Shown here: in pieces, positions 33,011 to 46,077 of the stretch | Layout of the letters: each line of letters opens with the position of its first letter | Numbering within the stretch: the stretch's first letter is position 1 | NCBI GenBank assembly: GCA_034359265.1 | Contig: CP136890.1 | Span: 43,746,501-43,810,500, forward strand | Length of the DNA: 64,000 nt | Direction of reading: 5' to 3' | Source of the DNA: Canna indica | Taxonomy: Eukaryota; Streptophyta; Magnoliopsida; Zingiberales; Cannaceae | Notes under the pieces: model-generated | What the model was told of the DNA's origin: nothing | Seen by the model: only the letters and a program-made list of their open reading frames with translations | Database searches by the model: none | Program-made: the position numbers and the translations under genes

Positions 33011-34462
33011 TGATCTGAAGCTAGCAAGTATACTAGTTCGTACAAGTAATAAAATGATGAGAAAAGTATCGTTCCCACGAGGATAGAATCAAGTACCGAA
33101 ATTGACTAATATGAAATGCTATTTGGACAATCAAATTGGAGTGAATTGAGTGCAGAACTTAAATCTAAAAATTTAGCAGATTAATTGCAAGAAAATTAAA
33201 GAAAGAGTTCAAGATAATGAAATGGATGCTAGGGTTAATTGATTTCACCTAACTATTGATTAAGATACCTTGGATTTATTTATTTAGCCTTTACCTTAAT
33301 TAATTAATGATCGAATTTCTGAAATTAATTCCAAGCCTTTCTCAAGGTCAAGTAATTCTCGTCTACTCAATTTGAATGACTAATCTCTTAGTTACAAACT
33401 AATTCAAGAGAAGGTTTAAGTTCTATGGAATTCTTGCAATGACCACATGAATCGCGTTTGCCTATCTCTAGTTTTCGCTCAATTCATGGTGTTTATAATG
33501 AGAAACAATGTTTATAAACCCTTTCTCAAGTTATTGCAAACAAACAAATCAATTGAATGATGATTAAGCACTCAATAGCATTAAGAACAATTATAAACAC
33601 TTAATTATAGAGTAAAAGCATGAATAATGTTAATCCAAAAGTATCAAAACCAAATAGTTAGCTACATCATCGCCCTAGCTAAGAAATTTAGTTCATAAGG
33701 GATGAAATTAAAAAACTAAAATAGATGAAAGATGAAAGAAAAGAGAAGGAAGCCATGAAAACAATGAGAAGATGCAACTAGCTTGACTTGTTGATGAAGA
33801 AGGACTTCTCCAACTTGCCGAACACCTTGGAAATCCCCCTCTTGATTACTTCGAGTCTCCACCTCTTTCTTGCCGTCCTCCTATTGTGTGCTTCCCTCTC
33901 CTCCTCATTAGGGTCGGCCACCCTCTGTTTTTGTGCAGCAATTAATCAAATTTCAGCCTTCTTATCTTGTTTTCAGCCTTCCTATCTTGTTTTCAGCCTT
34001 CCTATCTTGTTGTCTTCTTGACGATAAATTCATTCTTATTGGATCTAAATCCTCTTCCAAATGAGATAAAGGTAGGTCCAATAATCATTTGAGTGGATTT
34101 GACTCCCACAACCCGTTAGCTTAGTGGATCCTCTCTCATTCAAGTGCTGGACTAAAACATGACGTAACTTGGGATGCAGTTCCGAGGCCTTCAATGCACG
34201 AATTTGCTCAAGTGGTCAACATGAGAGTTTTATCTCTTTCTCTTAGATTTCTATAACATCAAACGGCGTGTCATTCTGACCTATGTACACAAAGTTATGC
34301 CTAATTTAATTTAGAGTACTATGTTTGAGCGACAAACTTGCAAACGAGATTTGCTTTCCATAAATGCACCAGCAACCCTCTTTTCACCTAGAATTAACCA
34401 CATAAGAAATAGAATTAGTGTATAATCTATGTTAAATTTGTATATAAAAATTAATCTTATCA
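33011..34462 (-). repeat. 3' LTR of the Athila element
   Basis: It pairs with 51876-53302 nearly base for base. It contains three 20-bp units (TTTCAGCCTTCCTATCTTGT type) at 33951-34010, where the other LTR has two (52811-52850). TTTGGGAGTATT lies just inside on the minus strand and is the polypurine tract. Confidence 0.92.
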
Positions 34463-34766
34463 AATACTCCCAAACTTAGCATTTGCTTGTCCTCAAGCAA
34501 ATTAGAAAAACTTTGCTCGGCCAAACTAATTGAGTGCTTATAGAAATGCATGAATCATCATATTTGCCTCACAAACATATTAAGGAAAAGAGAAACATAT
34601 TTCAATCATTTGCTTGCCATGATAACATAACTCAAACACCATAAACAGCCTTTGTTTCTCTTGAGTGTGTGCGTGCAACAATATTCAAACCAAAGCGCTT
34701 AGTTCCACCTAACTATAATCAACAATTATGAATTATTTCAAAGATCCATCTCCTTGAACCTGTTTT

Positions 34767-37258
34767 TGTCACGCCCCAACTCAGGGTACACGTGATCGGT
34801 CAGGGTACGAGTCAGTACCCCGAAGCCTACCCTATGCACTGACTAACAACTCACAAAAACATATCAGAACACATCAAGTAATGACCAAAGACAAACGATA
34901 ACAACTATTATTAAAAGTTCAAAACTAGTTGCTCACATCAAGTTCTAAAATACCATAAGTTTCAAATAAACAACCGAAAGTTTTTTCCAAATAAACATTT
35001 TGAAGTTTTTACAGAAATAAGCCCAGTGCATACATCAGACTCTAATAGACACGACTACGACTAGACACTGCCAGCTATGAGATCTGCACCCACGCCTGCT
35101 CTGCTGTGCGCCATGCCACAAAGCCGTACCTCACTAGTCGGGCTCTACAAAAATAACAAGAAAGGAAAACCGTGAGTTCACGAGGAACTCAGTGAGCGGT
35201 TCTTCCGAACCTCCACTTAAAACCTCGGCAATCACATATATAAGGAAGTTATCAAATCATATTCCATAAATAATTAGTGTGCCAGATGGATGAGTGGATG
35301 AACCGGCCTCTCGAGCCCATATCCATGATGCAAGCTCGGCCAATAATGACCTAAGTATATATATGGAAGGTACAGTCCTACCTTAACCTGAATTGGCCAA
35401 TCGGCCTACTCAAACCAGCCCCTACGGGCTTCTCATTTAGAAACTTTTAGATTTCGGATCCGTCAACTAGGATGACCACTAGTTTCAATGATCCTCCGAG
35501 TTAGGGATAGCTAATCCCAACCCACTCGGGTCTACCGTCAGCGTGGCCTACTGATGAAATCTCAAGGCCCTCCACCACCCGTGTCTAACACCTAGAGGGC
35601 CCGCTGGTGCAATCTCAAGACCCTATAAACCGCTGAGTTGTGTGCTTGCCATCCGGCTAGTGACACTTCTGATAAGTAGACCATCAATCGCAACCCAAAA
35701 CCAGGTGCACAAGTATGTTGTATTTTGCTTACCGAGCAATTGCTCATACCCGACCCCTTACCCTAGGGTCTCAATGTTTCCTTAAATGAAGCATCTAGTG
35801 TATGTGTCTTGTATCTAAGTTAAATGATACCACAAGTCATCTAACCCATTCTTCCTAGAACGAGCGAACTCGCCGACTATGTAGGCACTCGACCTACCAT
35901 TTCCACATCACTTACCAAATTAATTATGGATAGTTACATCATGAAGAACCGAAATAAAAAAGTAAGTAATGTAAAGGTTAAACCCATATCGAACATACAC
36001 TAAGCATAGCAACAATTAAACATGATATGAACAATTAAATGAAACATTTCTTGTCTACATATACCATATAAGCATTAGCAAGAACATTTCCAAAATGATA
36101 ATGTAGATCTATCCCAACAATTCATAACATGAATATGGATTAACATTAACGTGAATATGAATAAACATTAAACAGAGGGATATGAACAACTACACAAAAT
36201 CGTTCGCTTCCTCCCCCTTTCCCTTGATCGGCCGAAGCTCGAGCAAGGTAACCCTTGCTCGGCCGAACAATCCATGTGGGAAGGGGCTGGAATCTATTAT
36301 TTTAATCAATAGAACAGTAAACATAAACTTTAATTTAATCTAATATTTAAACATGAAGGTGCGAGTTAAGGCGATAAAATAAGAGATCCAATAATCCAAT
36401 ACAAATAGCCCTACTTTTCCCCCTTCTACTGCTCGGCCAACTCGAGCAGGATGATGACCATGCTCGGCCGAACCTCTAGGGGTGGTGGTCTTGGTTGCGA
36501 CGTCCACTCGAGCATCAATCCAAAACCGAAAACAAAATGAATACAAGTCGATATGCGAGTTGCGAGACGAGCGAGGAAATTGGGGAAATTTTTGGCATGA
36601 CCTTTCCCCTATTTCCTCGACTCGACCAGCCCCTTAAAACAAGAAATAGACATGTTTTCAAACATGAAATCATAGTATGCACAACGATTTAGAAATCTAA
36701 CATGGAGAAACAACTCGATCGGCAAAACTCGCGAAGAAAAACTTTGATTTCAAAATCCATGGGGCCGGCCACCCGCCTCCCCTTAACATCTACTCTAACC
36801 ACTCACCTTGAATTGGATCGCGAAGAAATCTTGATGAAACGAGATTCCGATCTCCTCGAGCGTCGTCGCGAAGGATCTCCTCCTCGTCTCTTCCTTTCTC
36901 CCTCTTGATGGGCTGCGTGCGGCTCTCTTTTTGAGCCGCACGGGTGGCTTGGGTGAGGGGTTTTATTCTCCTCATCCAATGACCCATTTGCCCCTCACTT
37001 GACTTGACTTCTACTCAGTTCAATCCGAGTCCGATTCAGACTCTGATCCTACCCGCACTCATGATTCGAACTCGATTTAATAAGCCATCATAAGCAAGAA
37101 AGGAAATAACCATTGAACCAATTTAACTTTATATTTCCATGGGTCGGGTTATACCTTTTACTCGAGGCGATTTTCGTGACTTGACCCGGCTAACCTCCGA
37201 TCTGGTGCGCTGCACCAAAAATAAAATTTTTAAATTAGGAAATTTTTTGGGTCTTACA
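34767..37258 (-). mobile_element. Solo LTR of a Tekay/Del-like Gypsy element
   Basis: On plus it starts TGTCACGCCCCAACTCAGGG and ends GGGTCTTACA. On the minus strand it therefore runs TGTAAGACCC...GTGACA, the reverse of the Tekay LTR ends seen at 51624 and 261. The TSD GTTTT is perfect (34762-34766, 37259-37263). There is no internal sequence and no second LTR, so it arose by recombination between two LTRs of one insertion. It contains two short hairpins (AGGAT/ATCCT near 35469 and GGGAT/ATCCC near 35503). Confidence 0.9.
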
Positions 37259-37311
37259 GTTTTTCTTTTTTTTAGCTCAATTAGGCAACCCTTAAGTTGA
37301 AACTTTCTTTC

Positions 37312-37316
<5 letters not shown>

Positions 37317-37392
<76 letters not shown>
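37317..37392 (+). repeat. (TC)38 microsatellite
   Basis: An uninterrupted TC run of 76 bases in the Athila 3' non-coding region. The Ser-Leu open frame across it is an artefact. Confidence 0.97.
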
Positions 37393-37396
<4 letters not shown>

Positions 37397-37868
37397 CATG
37401 TGTTATGAAACCTTCCTTGGATTGTAACTTATATTTTGATGCAAATACGAACATTTATGATGAAAGCACCCGGTTACTCAATAAGAAACATGCTCAAGGT
37501 GCTTTGCATACTCATACTTGAAGTTACCATTTGCCGTAAAAGTACACATGGGTCTCATGCATACTCCTAGTTACTAAGTAACTCAAAGTAGTGGAGTAGA
37601 TATTGCATAACCTTTTCATTATAATACTTTGGCTGCCTTTTATTTGTCTTAAACACAAAATAAGTTCTAGAAATCTTGTCAATGAAATCAAACATAATCA
37701 TATCATGTAGTCAGATTTACCCCAAGTGAGGAAAGTAAGAATATTGTTGAGTGCTCAAAGTTATTTAGAGCACAAAAATTGCATGTTATGATTTTAAATT
37801 ATGTCATCATTAAAGCAAAATCAATCTTTGCTTTTCACTTACCCAAATACATTAGTGAGGTTCAATGA

Positions 37869-37869
<1 letters not shown>

Positions 37870-37905
<36 letters not shown>
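37870..37905 (+). repeat. (TTA)12 microsatellite
   Basis: An uninterrupted TTA run of about 36 bases in the Athila 3' non-coding region. Confidence 0.95.
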
Positions 37906-38311
37906 TCACGCAAAAAGACATACCCAACTTAAGATAGTTAATACTAAAGGAAAATCAAACTAGCTTCAACTCAACATTTTTCAAAATTTTTTTGATTTCC
38001 CACCCCCAAACTTAAAGTAAACATTGTCCCCAATGTGAAAATGAAAGCAAAGGAGGGTAAGGAAAGTTACTCCCCAGCCGTTAGGCTTGATCCGCTGCAT
38101 CTTCTTCTTCTTATTCCTCCTCTTTCTCCTCCTCTAAAGCTTTATGTTCAGGATCCTTGCAAAATAAAATTAAAGCACACTAAAATAAAATTAGAGAAAA
38201 GCACTAATACTTAAAAAAAATGCAAAATTAAGAAAAAGAGATAGAAAACTTGGGTTGTCTCCCAAAAAGCACTTTGGTTTAATGTCCCTAGGTTGGACAT
38301 GGTTCTTGTAA

Positions 38312-41300
38312 TCAATTGGAAGAGTAAAGAGGGATGGAAGCCTTGATTTTGTCAAACTCCCCATCAATGTATGGCTTCAATCTTTGTCCATTAACCTTGA
38401 AAGTGCCTTTTGTTGGGTGATTGACCTCTATAACACCAAATGGCAAGACTTTGGTAACTTGAAAGGGTCCAGACCATCTTGATCTCAATTTTCCTAGAAG
38501 GAGCTTGAGTTTGGAGTTGAACAGGAGCACTTTTTGGCCTTCATAGAAGCTTTTCCTCGAGATATGCTTGTCATGCCATGTTTCAAGTCTTTTCTTTGTG
38601 GATCTTAGCACTCTCATAAGCATCACATCTAAACTCATCAAGCTCATTTAATTGTAGCATTCTCTTTTCACCAATCTCCTTGAGATCAAATTTGAGAAGC
38701 TTTGTTGCCCAATATGCTTTGTGCTCGAGCTCTACTGGAAGGTGACATGCCTTACCAAAAACCAACCTATAGGGAGACATCCCAATTGGGGTTTTGTAAG
38801 CAGCCTATAAGCCCACAGAGCATCATCAAGCTTGGTAGCCCAATCTTTTCTAGAATTACTCACTGTTTTCTCAAGGATCCTTTTCAATTCTCTATTGGAG
38901 ACCTCAACTTGGCCACTTGTTTGCGGATGATATGCAGTAGAAATTTTATGAGTAACTCCATACCTTGCAAGAAGAGTTTCAAATTGGCGATTGCAAAAGT
39001 GTGTGCCTCCATCACTAATTACTGCTCTTGGTGTGCCAAACCTTGAAAATATATTCTTTTGGAGGAATTTGGTGACAACCCTAGCATCATTGGTAGGTGA
39101 AGCAATGGCTTCAACCCATTTAGACACATAATCTACAGCCACCAAGATATACTTGTTGTTGAAAGATGAAGGGAAGGGTCCCATAAAGTCAATGCCCCAA
39201 AGATAGAATAATTCACACACCAAGATATTGTTTAGTGGCATCTCATGTCTCCTTGAGATATTTTCAGCCCTTTGACATTCGTTGCACTCCTCACAAACTC
39301 ATTTGCATCCTTGAAAAGTGATGGCCAATAGAATCCACATTGCAAAACCTTTGCTGCTGCCCGTGTAGCTCCAAAGTGACATCCTACCGGTGAAGTGTTA
39401 CAATGATGAAGAATGCTTGCCATCTCCTCCTCTGGAACACATCTTCTTATGATTTGATCGGCACAATGCTTGTAAAGAAAGAGTTCCTCCCAAAAGTAAT
39501 ACTTAAGATCAGAGAAGAACTTCTTCTTTTGCTGGTAAGACATGTCCAAAGGCAAGATCTTCTTCACCAAGTAGTTGGCATAATCTACAAACCAAGGGGC
39601 TATTTGTGTAGCAAAGAGTTGTTCATCTGGAAATGTCTCCTTTATTGCTTCTTCCTCATAAGAATTATAGAGAGACAACCTTGATAAATGGTCTGCACCA
39701 CATTCTCAGCTCCCTTTTTCTCTCTAATCTCCAAATCAAATTCTTGTAGCAAAAGAATCCACCTAATGAGTCTTGGCTTTGCGTCCTTTTTGTCCAACAG
39801 AAATTTGAGGGCTGCATGGTCAGTGTAGACAATGACTTTTGCACCTATCAAATAAGAACGAAATTTATCAAATGCAAATACAACCACTAACAATTCCTTC
39901 TCAGTTATAGCATAATTAATTTGTGCATCATTCAAAGTCCTACTAGCATAATAAATGACATGCAAGAGTTTATTTTTCCTTTGACCAAGTGCCGCACCTA
40001 TAGCAAAATTACTAGCATCGCACGTAATTTCAAAAGGTAAATCCTAATTGGGGGCAACAATAACAGGAGCTGAAATCAATTTTTGCTTCAAAGTTTCAAA
40101 AGAATGCATGCAATCATCATCAGAGTGAAAAGGAACATATTTAATCAAAAGATTGCTCAAAGGCTTAGCAATTTTAGAGAAATCCTTTATAAATCTTATA
40201 TAAAATCTAGCATGGCCTAAAAAACTCCTGACTCCCTTGACATTTGTGGGTGGAGGCAGTTTCTCAATGATCTCTATTTTGGCTCTATCAACTTCAATGC
40301 CCTTGGCTGAGATCCGGTGCCCTAAACCAATACATTCATGCACCATAAAGTTACACTTTTCCCAATTCAAAACAAGGTTAGTTTCTTGACACCTTTTCAA
40401 AACCAAAGATAAATGATATAAACAATTATCAAAAGAAGAACCAAAAACAGAAAAATCATCCATAAAAACCTCAATAAATCTCTCCACCATGTCATGAAAG
40501 ATTGCCATCATACACCTTTGAAAGGTGGCGGGAACATTGCACAAACCGAAAGACATCCTTCTATATGCAAAAGTGCCATAAGGACAAGTGAAGGTGGTCT
40601 TTTCTTGATCTTCCAGAGCAATAGGAATTTGATTGTAGTCTGAATATCCATCCAAGAAGCAATAATAAGTATGACCAGCTAACCTCTCAATCATTTGGTC
40701 CATGAATAGTAAAGGGAAGTGATCCTTTCTTGTTGCATCATTGAGCTTCCTATAGTCAATACACATTCTCCAACCACTCACTGTTCTTGTAGGAATGAGC
40801 TCATTATTTTCATTTTTCACAACTGTAATCCCTCCTTTCTTTGGCACAACTTGAACTGGACTCACCCAAGTACTACTCGAAATTGGATAGATAATCCCAA
40901 CATCTAAGAGCTTCATCACCTCTTTCTTGACAACCTCTTTCATTGTTGGGTTCACTCGTCTTTGTGGTTGCACAAGAGGCTTGTAACTATCTTCCATGAG
41001 AATTTTATGCATGCAAAAGGTTGGACTAATACCTTTCAAATATGAAATTTGCCAACCAATTGTAGTCTTGTGATCTCGAAGCACTCTAAACAATTTCTCC
41101 TCCTCCAAAGCATTCAAAGAGGCACTAGTAATGACTGGATAAGTTTCTCCCTCACCAAGGAACACATATCTCAAGGTAGAAGGTAGTTGTTTCAGCTCTA
41201 ACTTGGGTGGTTCATCACTAGCTTGCTGAACTTCCTCTTCAATCTTCAAAGTGGTGAATTTAGGCTTGAACACCAAAGATTGAGCTTCCAAAAGCTCATG

Positions 41301-42800
41301 ACATAATTTTAGCTTGTCATCTTCTATTTCTTCCACAACATTGGGGTTCATTAGGCAAGCTTCCAGAGGGAGAGTAGTAGAGCTTGCTCTAAAGGAAGAA
41401 GCCACCACTTCATCAATGGTATCCATTCTAAGACAAGCTTCAGCCTCTAAAGGGAATTTTGTTGCTTCAAACACATTAAATGTGACTTTCTCATCTTGAA
41501 CACGCAACTCAAGCTTCCCTTCTTGGACATCAATCAAAGCTCTTCCGGTTGCTAAGAAGGGTCTCCCAAGAATGAGTGGAACCTCTCTATCTTCCTCCAT
41601 GTCAAGCACAATGAAATCAACCGGAAAGATGAGCTTGTCTATTTTCACCAAAACATCTTCAATGATGCCTCTTGGATGCTTGATAGACCTATCCGCCAAT
41701 TGCAAGGAAACCATAGTAGGCTTCGCTTCTCCAACTCCAAGCTTCCTAAAAATAGACAAAGGCATCAAGTTAATGCTAGCACCAAGATCACAAAGAGCTT
41801 TATTGAAATAAACATCACCAACAACACATGGAACTGTAAAACTCCCTGGATCCTTTAGTTTAGGAGGTAATTTATTTTGCAATATAGCACTACATTCCTC
41901 GGCGAGCATCACGGTCTCATCATCCTTAATCTTCTTCTTCTGAGAGAGAATTTCCTTCATAAATTTTGCATAGCTTGGCATTTGTTCAAGAGCTTCAGCA
42001 AAGGGAATGTTGATTTGTAGCTTCTTGAACACCTTTAGAAACTTAGAGAATTGCTTTTCTTGTTGTTCCTTCCTTTGTTGCTTCAACCTTTGAGGGTAAG
42101 GGATTGGAGGGTCATATGCTGAAAGTGTTGGAGCTTTTTCTTCTTTTTCCACACCTTTCTTGCGCCTCATTGGAATCTCATACTTCTTCTCCTTAGGTGG
42201 CCCCACATTGGTCTCATTAGAGGGCTTTTCTTCCTCCTTTGCTTCTTCTTTTTCTGGTTCGGCCAGCTCCTTTTCACTCCTCAAAGTGATTGCCTTCACA
42301 TGCTCTCTTGGGTTTGCAATAGTGTTGCTAGGCAAGGAACCTTGTGGCCTTTCCGCTAGTTGCTTAGATATCTGTCCCAATTGACTTTCTATGTTTCTAA
42401 TTGATGCATCTTGATTTCTAAACATGGTATCGTAGTTCCTAAATTGAGATTCACTCCTCTCCACAAAAGAAGTAGTGCTTTTCATGAATTGTTGCAATGT
42501 ATCCTCCAAATTGGACATCTTCTCTTGAGGGGGTTGATTGAATTGTTGCTTAGGTGCACCTTGATTGCCCCATGAGAAATTAGGATGGTTCCTCCACCTT
42601 GGATTGTAAGTGTTGGAGAAGGGATTATTTCTTGGAGCGTTACCCATATAATTGACTTGTTCTTCTTGTGAAGGGTCTGCATTACATTCACCATTGGGAT
42701 GATTACTTCCACAAAAATCACAAACCATCACTTGAGCATGAACAACATGGACAACATTGGCATTTATCCCCAATTGCTTTTGAATGGCCACATTTTGCAT
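38312..42800 (-). pseudogene. Athila gag C-terminus and pol (protease, RT, RNase H, integrase)
   Basis: The main frame 42800-40044 is open for 918 codons. It starts with a Cys-rich knuckle-like CDFCGSNHPNGEC, then the protease with the Athila-type DLGASINLMP, then reverse transcriptase (CIDYRKLNDATRKDHFPL, PATFQRCM, catalytic FMDDFSVF near 40460). TAG at 40044-40046 replaces an expected Trp. RNase H continues in the same frame to 39642 ([11 protein letters not shown]), then a frameshift. Integrase zinc finger (39678-39232, with a Cys lost in RSATN) and core (39241-38732, [25 protein letters not shown]) lie in shifted frames, followed by the C-terminal domain to 38312. Confidence 0.92.
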
Positions 42801-43537
42801 GGAGAGAGCTTTGATTTGTGCTAGAATTGCACTACTAGTATCAACTTCTAGTATTCCCTTCTTTTGAACTCTCTCTATAGGCTTTTAGTAGTTGTTACTT
42901 GCCATGACTTCAAAAAGCTCTTGTGACTCCTCTGGTGTCTTATTGTTGAGAGATCCTCCCGCTGCCGCATCTACCATAACTTGAGTACTAAGCAAAAGAC
43001 CATTATAGAAGGTCTAGATTTGCATCCAAAGAGGTATGCCATGGTGAGGACATCTTCTTAGTAACTCCTTGTACCTTTCCCAAGCTTCATAGAATGATTC
43101 TCCCTATACTTGAGCAAAGGATGTGATGTCATTCCTCATTCTGGCTGATTTTGCAGGAGGGAAATATTTCTCCAAGAACCTCTTAGCCACAATATCCTAA
43201 GTAGTGAGGGTTCTTTGAGGTAGAGATTTCATCCATGTCTTAGCCTTGTGCCTCAATGAGAAAGGGAAAAGCCTCAATCTAATAGCATTGTCACTCGCTC
43301 CATTTATCTTGATTGTGTCACATATCTCCAAAAAGTTGCTAAAGTGAGCATTGGGATCTTCACTAGGCAATCCTCTAAATTGGCAATTTTGTTGAACAAA
43401 TTGGATGAGCGAAGGCTTGATCTCAAAATTGTTTGCTTGAATCGGTGGCGTTAAGATGCTCGATGCACAACCATCAAGATTTGGAGCTAAATAGTCCTTC
43501 ATAGCCCTATTGTTTGGTTCAAGAACTTCATTTTCAT
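42801..43537 (-). pseudogene. Athila gag, middle part
   Basis: The frame 43502-43197 encodes the Athila gag core: NNFEIKPSLIQFVQQNCQFR, LPSEDPNAHFSNFLEICDTI and IRLRLFPFSLRHKAKTW. Several stops (for example near 43197 and 43107) interrupt the link to the pol frame at 42800. The N-terminal 40 codons lie beyond the Tekay insertion at 51630-51747. Confidence 0.88.
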
Positions 43538-43649
43538 TGTAATATCTTAGATTTTTAATTATTTTTTTTTCTCTTATGTGTGTTTGCCAGCCTAGCAGAC
43601 TAGTTCGTGGTCGAGCCGAGTCGACTCATGGTTCGGAGCAAGCTTGCGA
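43538..43649 (+). repeat. Remnant of the Tekay 5' LTR
   Basis: It matches the start of the 3' LTR (48770 onward) up to AGCTTGCGA, then switches abruptly to Sirevirus sequence at about 43650. Confidence 0.9.
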
Positions 43650-44290
43650 CCTTATTCATGATGATTTAGCCAAACTAATCATTTTAATTGACATAGCCTT
43701 CCATTCTTAATTACCAATAACTTGCAAGTAAGCTACACTAATATTTTAGAGAAAATATAGCTACTTAGCAAGCTAACTCAACCAAAAAGCAAAGAGAAGC
43801 ATCAAGTATCATTATCAAAGATCACTTTGCTAAATGGTTTGAAATCCATTTTTAATAAAATCAAGTCACACAAAAACGAATTTTAAGAAATCACAAAAAT
43901 AATAAATGTGAAAACCATGATCTCCAACCCTTCCTATTGATTTAAAACCGAAAGGCCACAATTAGCCTACGATTTAGAACCGCAAGGTCGCTTAGGCCCA
44001 TTACAGGCCACATAGGTCTCCGAGGAGACCGGGAAATCAAAATAAAAAATCATTTTATAAAAGCATATCATGAGCGGAAAATCTACTAATATTTAGCATG
44101 TATCAAAACTCCAACTCTAATTTAATCAAGTAAGTATAGGAGATGATACCAAAATGTTTGATGCCAACTTTACCATAGGCATCTAGTCTAGGTGCAGACT
44201 TTGAAGTTGCAACCATGCAAGGATCATTCCTTCAATTTCTTGGTCAACTTCAACTCTTCAATTTCCATTACCTTTGTGTGATGGCCCCCC

Positions 44291-45685
44291 CTACAAAAGA
44301 ACAAGACACTTTTGGTACCCAAATAGCTTTGGGTCCTTGGGGTTGAGTTGGCCTAGGAATCCAAATTGTTCTAGCAACACTTGGATTTTTTTAAAAGCAC
44401 ACTCATGGATAGCATGGCCATAAACACCACAACAAAAGCAATGTCTATGAAACTTTTTTTTTTTCTTTTTGCTATGGACATTAAATCTATCATTAGAATG
44501 CTTGTCATGTGAAGCATGGTGAGTATGAGCATGCTTAAAGAAAATATTTTTCTTTTGAGGTTTCCTAAAGGAGACATTTTGATTCTTAGAATAACAAGAG
44601 GAAGTATTTACTTTCCTACTCATAGTCAATATCTCATTTTTCACATCATTCATGGATTTGTGCAATGCATGCACTTGAGATTTCAACATGTTATTTTCAA
44701 CTTCCAATTTTTCATTTTCAAGTTTGAAATCATTTTTCAAATCATTACTCCTAATTTTCATTTTTTATTTCAAACATTCATTTTCATTTTTCAAGTCTTT
44801 TACCTCATTTTTTAAATTCTCAATTTCAAGCTTAAAATCATCATGGCAAGATACATTTGTACTGGTATTCAATTTTTCATTCTCTAGTTCATGCACATGA
44901 GAACTAAGCCTTAAGTTTTCTTTCTTTAACTTTTTGTTTTCTTTATCCTTTTTAATCATCAAGGCATACATGATTTTTTACTCATCCATCAATTCATCAA
45001 AATCATGAGAGCTAGATGAGTTAATACTATCTTTATTATTAACATGACTAGAAGGAGAGGAGTGTACCTCATTGTTATCATTCATGAGGCATTCTTTTGA
45101 GATGGCTTCATCGTCATGGTAAGAGGATGCTTCACTTGAGTAAGATGATGATGTGGAAGCGTTTGACCTCTTCTTTGCCTTGTTCTTCATGGATGGGCAA
45201 TTTTTCCTCATATGCCCTTTTTCTTTGCACAAGTGGCAAATTACCTTTCTCTTCCGGCTTTTAGAATTGCTTCTTTGACTCGAAGCACCATGGGCATCAA
45301 AATTGAGATTAGTAGTAGGTGAGTGACCATTGTCATCACTACCTTCATCAAAAGTAGTAATCTCTTTAGTTTTTGCAAAATCATATAGCATGTTTAATGT
45401 TGCCCAAATATCAAATGCGGAAGAACAATGCATGACTTTTTCAAAAATGTTATTTTCTAAGGAACAATATAAGTAATTTGTTGCCTTAGCATTTAGTTCA
45501 AACCTATTAATTTGTTCTTGAGTCCATGCATCCATTTTTTCCTTAGGTTCTATGTATTTTGATTTTACCATATTAAAAATACCTAAACCTTGAGTCTTTA
45601 AGAATGTATACATTCTTCCTTTCCAAAGACCAAAGTTTGACTCATCGAACCTAGGGGCTATAGACGCTACCAACTCTAGAGCCAT
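44291..45685 (-). pseudogene. Sirevirus gag in the inverted fragment
   Basis: It starts at ATG 45685 and is open for 235 codons, with NFGLWKGRMYTFLKTQGLG at the start and knuckle 1 CHLCKEKGHMRKNC. The rest lies in other frames (44971-44765, coiled coil; 44761-44291, with knuckle 2 CFCCGVYGHAIHEC). It is among the best preserved gag N-termini in the window. The primer site lies just upstream at 45740-45751. Confidence 0.85.
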
Positions 45686-45739
45686 TTCAAGATTGAGATA
45701 AGGTGTAGAGGAGATGGTGAAATCTCAAGCTACGAACCC

Positions 45740-45751
45740 GCTCTGATACCA
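45740..45751 (-). other. Primer binding site in the inverted Sirevirus fragment
   Basis: The minus strand reads TGGTATCAGAGC, the full initiator tRNA-Met match, next to the LTR end at about 45755. Confidence 0.85.
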
Positions 45752-46077
45752 AATGTAGGTGAAACGACAACACTAGAGGGAGGGTGAATAGCGTGTTTAC
45801 TAAATTGATTAACCTAAATTCAACTTTTAACCGTTTACTTAAATCATTTAGGCAATTTACGATTGAGTGATTAGATGCGGAAGCGATATAAACAATTAAG
45901 CACAAGCAACAATAAATAACAATGAAAACACAAGATTTATAGTGGTTCGGCCCCAATGCCTACTCCACTACCTAAGCAACCCGCTTAGGATTTCCAAACT
46001 AGTTTTACTAGATTAGTTTTCGTTTCCCTTACACAGAGGACTTTGACTCGAAGAGTCTCACTCTCGACCTAAGGTAC

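Larger units (their letters stand above)
34463..38311 (-). other. Athila 3' non-coding region, interrupted by a solo LTR
   Basis: Between the pol stop and the 3' LTR lies about 1.3 kb of Athila sequence with no open frame, after excluding the solo LTR at 34767-37258. It includes a TC run (37317-37392), a TTA run (37870-37905) and the polypurine tract beside 34462. An env-like gene, found in some Athila elements, is not seen. Confidence 0.7.
43650..46077 (-). mobile_element. Inverted gag-only Sirevirus fragment inside the Tekay element
   Basis: On the minus strand it runs from the middle of a Sirevirus LTR (joined near GACCTAAGGTAC) through R-U5, primer site and gag into the non-coding domain (CCTTATTCATGATGATTTAGCC). 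It matches element B from roughly 18170 to 20340. Both ends are internal to the Sirevirus and no TSD exists, so this is not a transposition product but DNA joined by rearrangement. Confidence 0.85.

Noticed and set aside
33788..34021. 77-codon plus-strand open frame with hydrophobic stretches
   Set aside because: It lies inside the Athila LTR and includes its 20-bp tandem repeat; the partner LTR does not keep the frame.
37297..37521. Ser-Leu repeat open frame
   Set aside because: Translation of a TC microsatellite.
40719..42384. Plus-strand open frames across the Athila pol region
   Set aside because: They are antisense shadows of the well-supported minus-strand Athila gag-pol frame.
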